A stretch of 64,000 nt of DNA from Comamonas sp. Lineage in GTDB: Bacteria > Pseudomonadota > Gammaproteobacteria > Burkholderiales > Burkholderiaceae_C. The number at the start of each line of letters is the position of its first letter. Positions within the stretch are counted from its first letter, which is position 1. Location: positions 1-64,000 of the forward strand of contig NZ_SPEY01000028.1 in NCBI RefSeq assembly GCF_009360615.1. Direction: 5' to 3'. The notes under the pieces were generated by a model. The model was not told the DNA's origin. It worked only from the letters and a program-made list of their open reading frames with translations, and made no database searches. The translations under genes were made by a program, and so were the position numbers. Below are positions 26,287 to 31,753 of the stretch, piece by piece.

Positions 26287-27654
26287 TCAGCCTCCGTTGG
26301 TCACCGAAAGAGTCAGGCCTTGGCTGCCGGGGGCCACGAATGTGGCAGTCCGAGACACAGGGTCCGCCGACTTGAGCGACAGGCCATTGACCACATCACC
26401 TGGGCGCAGTACACGCACGCGGCGATCTCCGGGCACGCCCGACGCGACCACGACCGAAGGCTCGCCGTTCCACATATCGACGGACACGAGCTGGGCGCCC
26501 GCAGGAGCTGCAGCAGGTTTCGCGGCAACGACCTTCGCTGCTTGGCGAGGAGCCGCCGGCTTCGCCTTCACCATTACGCGCTTGGGCGCTGGGCGCGGCG
26601 ACGGCTGCTCGACGGGGGCGGCCTGTGCGGCTGCCGGAGCCACTGCAGGCGCTACCGCAGGAGCGGGAGCCGGTGCCGCAGAGGTCTTGCCAGCAAGCGC
26701 GTTGGCCTGCTGCATCGCGGCCAGCTGCTGGGACATCAGCAACATCATGTCTTCCATGCGCTTCATGCGATCAAGCACCTGGGGGTCGATGCCGACTGGT
26801 GTTGCAGTCGCTACTGCCGTGGGGGCCACCGCCATAGTCGGCGCTGGTGCGGCAGTAATAGGGGCACTACCAGCCGGTGCTGCTGCAGCGGCCTCATTTC
26901 GCTGGAGGGCCACGTTGGCCACGGCTTGCGGCACAGCGCCCGCGTCCCCCAGGCTGGCAACGCCTGCATCAGATGCAGACTGACGCATCACCGCCTCTGG
27001 ATCGAATTCTGGCTGCATGCCCACGGAGATTGGGTCAGCATCGCCAGCTGGTACTCCGCCGATAGGTGCCTCAGCCGCATCAGCCAAGGGCGCAAGGGGC
27101 AGCGGGGAGGTGTCAGCCAGGCGCGGATCAAACTCGGAAGCATCGAAAGCAGGCTGCTGCGTCACCAGGCCGGCCTCGGGAAGCGATGAGCCAAGCAGAT
27201 CCAGTGCTGGTAGACGTTTCGGCCCGTACTGAAGGTACCCCACTGCCAATATTCCCACGACACCCGCAATGCCGACTGTGCGTAGCACCCATGGGTTCGT
27301 CGGCTTGCGTCGAGAGGGGATATCGCTGGACTCAACACTCACAGGCACCTCGGCCTTGCGTGGCCTTGCTGCAGCCGGTGCGCGACCAAACGCGCGGGCG
27401 AGGAATCCTGGCCGTTTTTCGGCCACAACAGGCGCAGCAGCAGCAGCCGCCGCAGTTGCAGTGGCAGCACTGAGAGGAGCGGCAGTCTCAAGCTCTCTCA
27501 ACCAAGAATGGTCGACAGCTGAATCATCGACACCAGTGACCTCGGGGGCCACAGAAACCGCAGGCGGTAAATCTGCCACATCGGGAGGCGGCGGCGGTGG
27601 CACGCTTGGCTCAATCACTTGTACGTTCGCATCGACAGTGCTTTGTTCCGACAT
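26287..27654 (-). CDS. Conjugation-operon single-pass protein with Ala/Pro-rich linkers and PilP-like C-terminus
   Basis: About 455 residues; ATG 27654 is listed, but GTG 27660 overlaps the previous stop (GTGA) and is equally possible. The N-terminal ~135 residues are cytoplasmic, Pro- and Ala-rich (VIEPSVPPPPPPDVADLPP). One membrane segment follows (WVLRTVGIAGVVGILAVGYLQY), then a long low-complexity periplasmic region with a coiled-coil stretch (DRMKRMEDMMLLMSQQLAAM) and a small C-terminal domain (VRVLRPGDVVNGLSLKSAD) that resembles PilP/SH3-like domains. The order pilL2, this gene, TIGR03759 suggests a conjugative or pilus scaffold. No closer name is recognised. Confidence 0.6.
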   Translation of the reverse strand: MSEQSTVDANVQVIEPSVPPPPPPDVADLPPAVSVAPEVTGVDDSAVDHSWLRELETAAPLSAATATAAAAAAAPVVAEKRPGFLARAFGRAPAAARPRKAEVPVSVESSDIPSRRKPTNPWVLRTVGIAGVVGILAVGYLQYGPKRLPALDLLGSSLPEAGLVTQQPAFDASEFDPRLADTSPLPLAPLADAAEAPIGGVPAGDADPISVGMQPEFDPEAVMRQSASDAGVASLGDAGAVPQAVANVALQRNEAAAAAPAGSAPITAAPAPTMAVAPTAVATATPVGIDPQVLDRMKRMEDMMLLMSQQLAAMQQANALAGKTSAAPAPAPAVAPAVAPAAAQAAPVEQPSPRPAPKRVMVKAKPAAPRQAAKVVAAKPAAAPAGAQLVSVDMWNGEPSVVVASGVPGDRRVRVLRPGDVVNGLSLKSADPVSRTATFVAPGSQGLTLSVTNGG

Positions 27655-27656
27655 GC

Positions 27657-28160
27657 TCACTCCTTGGCGGACGCCTTCGGCTGAGGCGAAGTGCTAGGGC
27701 TGACGATGGGCTCCAGGCGCCGAGGCTTGGGTGCATTGGCCAGGGTGAACCAAACGCGGCGAGTGATGTGGTCGGTGTGCCAGCGCCATGCTGTGCCCAC
27801 CAGCACATTCAGAACGTCTTGAACAGAAAACGGGCCCAACGTGCGCTGAGCCTCGGGCAGCGGCAGACCGAGGAAGCGGCGCGCATCGGAAGTCAGTGAT
27901 TGGGAATCCACCAGGGCATAACCCGTACGAAGCAGCGTGTACTCGATGGCTTCGCCAACGGTCGTCACCTGTTCGCGGGGGAATGTGAGCTGGGCTACCA
28001 GTGCCAGTGGCTCATTCAGATGCGGCTGTGGCAGGGCTTCGGCAGTGGTGTAGCGGCCCAACTGCAGGCGCTTGTTGCCATCAACAAGCTGAGGGGTGGC
28101 CTGGGCTGAGGCCATGGCCAGCAAAGCCATGCTGGCAAAGAATCTGGGCATGCGGGTCAT
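27657..28160 (-). CDS. PilL2-type pilus-related protein, first gene of the conjugation operon
   Basis: The 167-residue product, from ATG 28160, has a signal peptide (RFFASMALLAMASAQA) and a domain with LVAQLTFPREQVTTVGEAIEY, LLRTGYALVD and LPLPEAQRTLGPFSVQDVLNVLVG, the recurring pattern of the PilL N-terminal/TcpQ-like domain (annotated as PilL2 in PFGI-1-class elements). A start at 28202 would lengthen the N-terminus by 14 residues and weaken the signal peptide. It is the most upstream gene of the minus-strand operon, so the operon promoter should lie in 28161-28810. Confidence 0.75.
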   Translation of the reverse strand: MTRMPRFFASMALLAMASAQATPQLVDGNKRLQLGRYTTAEALPQPHLNEPLALVAQLTFPREQVTTVGEAIEYTLLRTGYALVDSQSLTSDARRFLGLPLPEAQRTLGPFSVQDVLNVLVGTAWRWHTDHITRRVWFTLANAPKPRRLEPIVSPSTSPQPKASAKE

Positions 28161-28255
28161 GGACCGTAGGAACTCCGTAAAAAGAACCCGGACCACAACC
28201 AAGAGGAGGTGTGCGAAGAAGATCAGTGGCCCGGGGGTGTCGACGCAATGCGTCA

Positions 28256-28465
28256 GTCGCCGGGCCGAATGTTCTTAGAGCTGCCGCTTTGTCACCAGCG
28301 GAAACCGTGCGTTACATACCTAACGGTTTACGCTTGACAGAGGCGCAAATAAGTGCTTGGCGACTATGTGCCGAAATAGAAGTCGCCGAGCCGTATGTTC
28401 TTAGAACGACAGCTTCACCACCTGCGGAAACCGTATGTTTCGTTCCGAAGGCAATACGCTTGACA
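28256..28465 (+). repeat. 84-bp imperfect direct repeat upstream of the conjugation operon
   Basis: Copies at 28256-28339 and 28382-28465 have the same length with no gaps and a period of 126 bases; most positions agree. Shared words are ATGTTCTTAGA, GCGGAAACCGT and a closing CGCTTGACA. Copy one contains AAACCGT paired with ACGGTTT, copy two contains GAAAC-CGTAT-GTTTC, so each copy can form or bind as a dyad. Location just upstream of pilL2 suggests operators or tandem promoters. Confidence 0.6.
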
Positions 28466-28576
28466 ACAAGGTAATTAAATGGCGATAAGGCCAAAGGCCC
28501 GAAGGAAAGCGAGCGCCAGGGGCCGCTCGCATACGGGGCAAACGGTCATACTGGGTACAGGGCCTACCCAAAGGGC

Positions 28577-28608
28577 GCGCATGCTCCTAAAAATTTAGGA
28601 GCATGCGC
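28577..28608. promoter_or_regulatory. Near-perfect 32-bp palindrome with 15-bp arms
   Basis: The left arm GCGCATGCTCCTAAA (28577-28591) is the exact reverse complement of the right arm (28594-28608), separated by AA. There is no T-run, so it is unlikely to be a simple terminator. It is a candidate dimer-binding operator or a cruciform-forming site. Confidence 0.6.
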
Positions 28609-28652
28609 AAAGGATTTACTGGTACAGGGAAAGGGCCTATACGGGCAACAGG

Positions 28653-28689
28653 CAAAAGCCCCTGGCCTCGGGGAGGCCGGGAGCTTTTG
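28653..28689. terminator. Bidirectional hairpin, probable terminator
   Basis: A long stem runs from CAAAAGC through GGCCTC, loop, GAGGCC to GCTTTTG, with a few internal mismatches. A GC-rich stem bounded by AAAA and TTTT fits a bidirectional intrinsic terminator. It lies downstream of the receiver gene (minus strand). Confidence 0.5.
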
Positions 28690-28810
28690 AAAGGGAAGAC
28701 GCGAACCATAAATTGAGCTCGTGAAATAGCGAATAAACCATGCTCTATTGGGAGGCCCGCTCCATTAATCTTCAAGGACGATTAGAAATCAGTCAGAATC
28801 ATACTAATCC

Positions 28811-29257
28811 TTAAGAGGATTTTTTGGGATCTTTGCTCAAGACTTGTTCAATTTGCTCTTTAATGACTTTCGGCCGCCCCTTCTGCACAAATGTACAGCC
28901 AAGACGCCTAACCTCACCGTAAAGCAGATCGCTTATGTAAACGGAATAGACAATAACACGCGATCCGGATTCCCCTGCAGTTCGTATGTGCCGCGCCACA
29001 ATAAGGCCAGGGTACTCGGCGTCGAGTGACGTTCGATTTTTTGGGTCTGATTTCAGCTCATCAGAAGCAGGCATATTCAAATCTACAATGTAGGCTCTAT
29101 AGGTAGCCGCCTGACTTTTTTGAATACCACTATCTGCTGTTTCCGCAAATTCAACTTTCAGCCCTTTGGCCTTCAAGTAGTCACCGAGCCATTCTAAATA
29201 CATTGGTTCATCATCGATAACCAATATAGTGTCAGAAAGATAGGGGACTGGTTTCAT
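28811..29257 (-). CDS. Stand-alone response-regulator receiver domain protein
   Basis: A 148-residue single-domain receiver with no DNA-binding or enzymatic output domain. From ATG 29257 the conserved residues are all present: acidic pair D15/D16 (ILVIDDEP), phospho-acceptor D59 (YIVDLNMP), S105 and K126 (FVQKG). An insertion of about 20 charged residues follows the MP turn (~64-83) where other receivers continue directly. The ATG overlaps the kinase stop as ATGA, so the two are translationally coupled; an in-frame ATG 12 bases upstream is less likely. It is the last gene of a three-gene operon (nuclease, kinase, receiver) and AT-richer than the conjugation genes. It may act as phosphate sink or as a direct protein regulator. 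Confidence 0.85.
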   Translation of the reverse strand: MKPVPYLSDTILVIDDEPMYLEWLGDYLKAKGLKVEFAETADSGIQKSQAATYRAYIVDLNMPASDELKSDPKNRTSLDAEYPGLIVARHIRTAGESGSRVIVYSVYISDLLYGEVRRLGCTFVQKGRPKVIKEQIEQVLSKDPKKSS

Positions 29258-30006
29258 GTCGTACTCCAAGTATGTGCGGGAAAACGAATCTGAAAAGTAG
29301 TTTCTCGCATCCGTAAATTATGAGAGACTGATATGCTGCCATCAATGAAATCCTCCATTATTCGGCGGCAGATATATAAGCCCAAGCCTGTTCCAAGTGC
29401 CTTGCTCCCCTTTGCTTCTCGACCACGAACGCCCAACTGAAAGAATTTCCTAGCTTCGTCTGCTGTGAAGCCTATTCCGACATTACGAACTTCAACAAGA
29501 AGAGTCCCATTCTTTCTTTGAACGCGAGGCTCGATGGTTACTTTTGTGTCAGAGTCTCCATACTTTGTGGCATTATCAAAAAGATTCATAAAAACCTGGC
29601 GAAGGGCTTCTGGCCTACCTTTTATTCTATATTGAGTTTCTCGATCAAGCAATTCAATGTCAATTCGCCTTGAGGAAGCTGCATCTTGATAAAACATTGC
29701 AGCCTCGATTATTGTTTGAGGCAGCACGCTTATTGCATCAGCACGGGGCGCTGATAGTCTTTTAGTTTCAGATGAAACCTCTGAGAAGAATGCTAAATTT
29801 CGGACCAACGAAATGCAACCTTCCAACTGTGCACGAACCGTATTTACTTTTCTTTTCGATTCCTCAAAGGAGTAGATTCCACTCGCAACGTTATCCAATG
29901 TTCCGGCAATGCCATTTAATGGATTGACAACTTGGTGTACGAAGTTTCCGAGGAACAGAAGATCAATTGTTTGAGGGGATGGCTCCACTGGAAAAGCGTC
30001 ATTCAT
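29254..30006 (-). CDS. Soluble histidine kinase with DHp and HATPase domains, no sensor domain
   Basis: A 250-residue cytoplasmic histidine kinase without membrane segments or an input domain. The phospho-acceptor is H24 in NFVHQVVNPLNGIAG; the N-box is MNLFDNATKYG (N141, N145), and the G2 box is GTGLGLYICRR. The G1 box reads NVGIGF, where most kinases have DxGxG, so the adenine-contacting Asp appears to be Asn. The ATG overlaps the nuclease stop (ATGA) and its own stop overlaps the receiver ATG. With no sensor of its own, the input is probably the upstream nuclease protein or a cytoplasmic cue. Base composition is clearly AT-richer than the flanking conjugation genes, as expected for imported cargo. 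Confidence 0.85.
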   Translation of the reverse strand: MNDAFPVEPSPQTIDLLFLGNFVHQVVNPLNGIAGTLDNVASGIYSFEESKRKVNTVRAQLEGCISLVRNLAFFSEVSSETKRLSAPRADAISVLPQTIIEAAMFYQDAASSRRIDIELLDRETQYRIKGRPEALRQVFMNLFDNATKYGDSDTKVTIEPRVQRKNGTLLVEVRNVGIGFTADEARKFFQLGVRGREAKGSKALGTGLGLYICRRIMEDFIDGSISVSHNLRMRETTFQIRFPAHTWSTT

Positions 30007-30926
30007 TTTTTTGCTCCCTTTAATTTTATAGAACTAGAATTCAGCACAATTTCTACGCTACCCACAAGACAAATTTTTCGTAGCAACGCGATTGTATTTA
30101 AATCCATGTGAAATGTAGAATTAGCTAGAGTTAACGTTGCTTCGTTGTTGTTTATTTTTACCGAAATTCTATCTACTCTGCTAGATAGTCTTACAAGGCA
30201 AAATATTGCGCGTAAAGCTGATCGATCAATATTTAAAATTGCTGGCCCCTCCCAATCAATCCAGTCATAGCTATCATCTGCTTCGATGAATGGAGACATT
30301 TCTAGAAGGTTATGCCTTAATGAATATATTTTCATTTTCTCTGACATAAGCCCAGCAAGAGAAGCAGCAAGTTCCAGCTCCTTTGAAGGACCCTCGGACG
30401 TTAGTAGCGTCGCTCGTGTATATGCAGCCGCGGCTGACTTACTTGCCTCCACGACTATGTCTACAAAGCCGGGAAGTTCTAAGATTGTCTTAGGTGCAAA
30501 GCCGAATTTAGCAGCAATCTCTGGATATTCACCTAACATAACTGACAGATAGTGTGCCTCCCATGCGCGAATCAGTGGCCGCTTACCCTGCTCATTCCAC
30601 TTCGTTACCTCATTTCTACAAGCGGGAGACAACGACGGAGTGCACACGATCAGAAGGTAGTCGGCTGAGTTACTAACTGCATAGCTCAGCTTCTCGAATA
30701 CCGTTGGCCAATTTACGGAGGTAGAGTAATGTTTGCAATCCACGTACCAGACCTGCGCCGTCTGCTCACCGCTCATGTCGATATGTGACCATGTTCCTTC
30801 TATGTCCCTCCCTCCATCTGCTCCTGGCGTACGCCAGGTCGCATTTGCGAGTCCACGTGCGGTTAGCAGGTCATATGTCAAATTCTCAAACTCGGTCGGC
30901 GTCAACGCTCCAAAATTAGGTCCCAT
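30003..30926 (-). CDS. Mrr-like PD-(D/E)xK endonuclease with an unknown C-terminal domain
   Basis: A 307-residue protein, first of a three-gene operon. Residues 7-70 show the Mrr_cat pattern: LTPTEFENLTYDLLTARG, then GADGGRDIEG with D41, and WYVDCKHYS giving D63-x-K65 followed by H66/Y67. This is a D...DxK version of the nuclease core. Residues ~165-307 are helical then beta-rich (YTRATLLTSEGPSKELE, ..., LNIDRSALRAIFCLVRLSS, ISVKINNNEATLTLANS) and faintly resemble a kinase dimerisation/ATPase region that lost its ATP-binding boxes. Its stop overlaps the kinase start. DNA cleavage controlled by the kinase-receiver pair is the natural hypothesis. Name of the nuclease core is fairly sure, the C-terminal reading is not. 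Confidence 0.75.
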   Translation of the reverse strand: MGPNFGALTPTEFENLTYDLLTARGLANATWRTPGADGGRDIEGTWSHIDMSGEQTAQVWYVDCKHYSTSVNWPTVFEKLSYAVSNSADYLLIVCTPSLSPACRNEVTKWNEQGKRPLIRAWEAHYLSVMLGEYPEIAAKFGFAPKTILELPGFVDIVVEASKSAAAAYTRATLLTSEGPSKELELAASLAGLMSEKMKIYSLRHNLLEMSPFIEADDSYDWIDWEGPAILNIDRSALRAIFCLVRLSSRVDRISVKINNNEATLTLANSTFHMDLNTIALLRKICLVGSVEIVLNSSSIKLKGAKK

Positions 30927-31204
30927 CCACTATCTCCTTCTCTTCTATAAATATTACGCGGTAGCAGCAACTTAGTTGCAAGTTCGCGATAAATCTTTTG
31001 CGACCTTAATCAAGGTTGGGGACTCAGGCGCCACCCCCTCACCGTGCACAACACGTCAAATCGAAGGATCTGCTTGCTTATTAGTTGTATTCATTTGTTA
31101 CTTGCATAGCATACTAGATTGAAAATTTCAAGCGAAAAGCCTCTGGTTATCACCACAGGGTTTCGCGCTGACAGGTGAGGGCGCACTAGGTACGGTTGCG
31201 CCCC

Positions 31205-31753
31205 ATGGACGACCTCGCCCGCGCACCGCACCTACATAGTCAGCACATCCAGCAGAGAGCCAACAGTGATCCACCCTTTCTAGGCCGAGATCCGCTTGAT
31301 CGTGGCTGCTCGATATTCGCTATCGCAGACAGCCTGCAACTGCTGGGCATTGCCAGCAAAACGAACCCGCTCATGCGTTGGTTAGGACGCTTCGAGGGGC
31401 TGGAACAGTATCTGGAGGAAGAGCTTGACCCAATCTTCTGCGTGCGCTCGATCCTGCTGCAGCTGGTTGCTGACCATCCCAAGATGCCGCATGTGCCCAA
31501 ACCACAGCAAGAGAAGAACTGGCACGGCTTCGTCATGCGAGTCGTGGCGCAGCCGTTCGTGCACACATGCGGAGATTGGGGCCGCGACGGCATCGCCTCA
31601 CGCATCAAATGGAACCCGCTGCAGCAGAGTTTCATGGACTTTCTCGCGCTGGGGCAGCCTGGGGAGGAGCTGTCTATCTGGACACCCACCGATGGCAAGT
31701 CAGCCCGTGCCCAGCACTTCGCTCGAATCCTGCTCCAAGAGGAGTGCGCGTGA
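31205..31753 (+). CDS. Hypothetical protein coupled to the relaxase gene
   Basis: About 182 residues from ATG 31205 (a TTG nine bases upstream would add three). Soluble, no known motif; notable stretches are LGRDPLDRGCSIFAIADSLQLLG, DPIFCVRSILLQLVADHP and a C-terminal ELSIWTPTDGKSARAQHFARIL. Its stop overlaps the GTG start of the MobH relaxase, so the two are co-translated, suggesting an accessory role at the origin of transfer. The 280-base gap upstream separates it from the divergent cargo operon and may contain promoters for both, and possibly oriT, which I could not locate. Confidence 0.6.
   Translation: MDDLARAPHLHSQHIQQRANSDPPFLGRDPLDRGCSIFAIADSLQLLGIASKTNPLMRWLGRFEGLEQYLEEELDPIFCVRSILLQLVADHPKMPHVPKPQQEKNWHGFVMRVVAQPFVHTCGDWGRDGIASRIKWNPLQQSFMDFLALGQPGEELSIWTPTDGKSARAQHFARILLQEECA

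Larger units (their letters stand above)
28161..28810. other. Regulatory spacer between conjugation operon and cargo operon
   Basis: About 650 bases without a supported gene. It holds an 84-bp direct repeat (28256-28339 and 28382-28465), a near-perfect palindrome (28577-28608) and a GC-rich hairpin (28653-28689), each listed separately. The conjugation operon starts leftward from here and the nuclease-kinase-receiver operon ends into it from the right. Confidence 0.6.

Noticed and set aside
28211..28474. Short plus-strand ORF that covers both 84-bp repeat copies
   Set aside because: No ribosome binding site, no downstream partner, and most differences between the copies change the amino acid; treated as non-coding repeat DNA.
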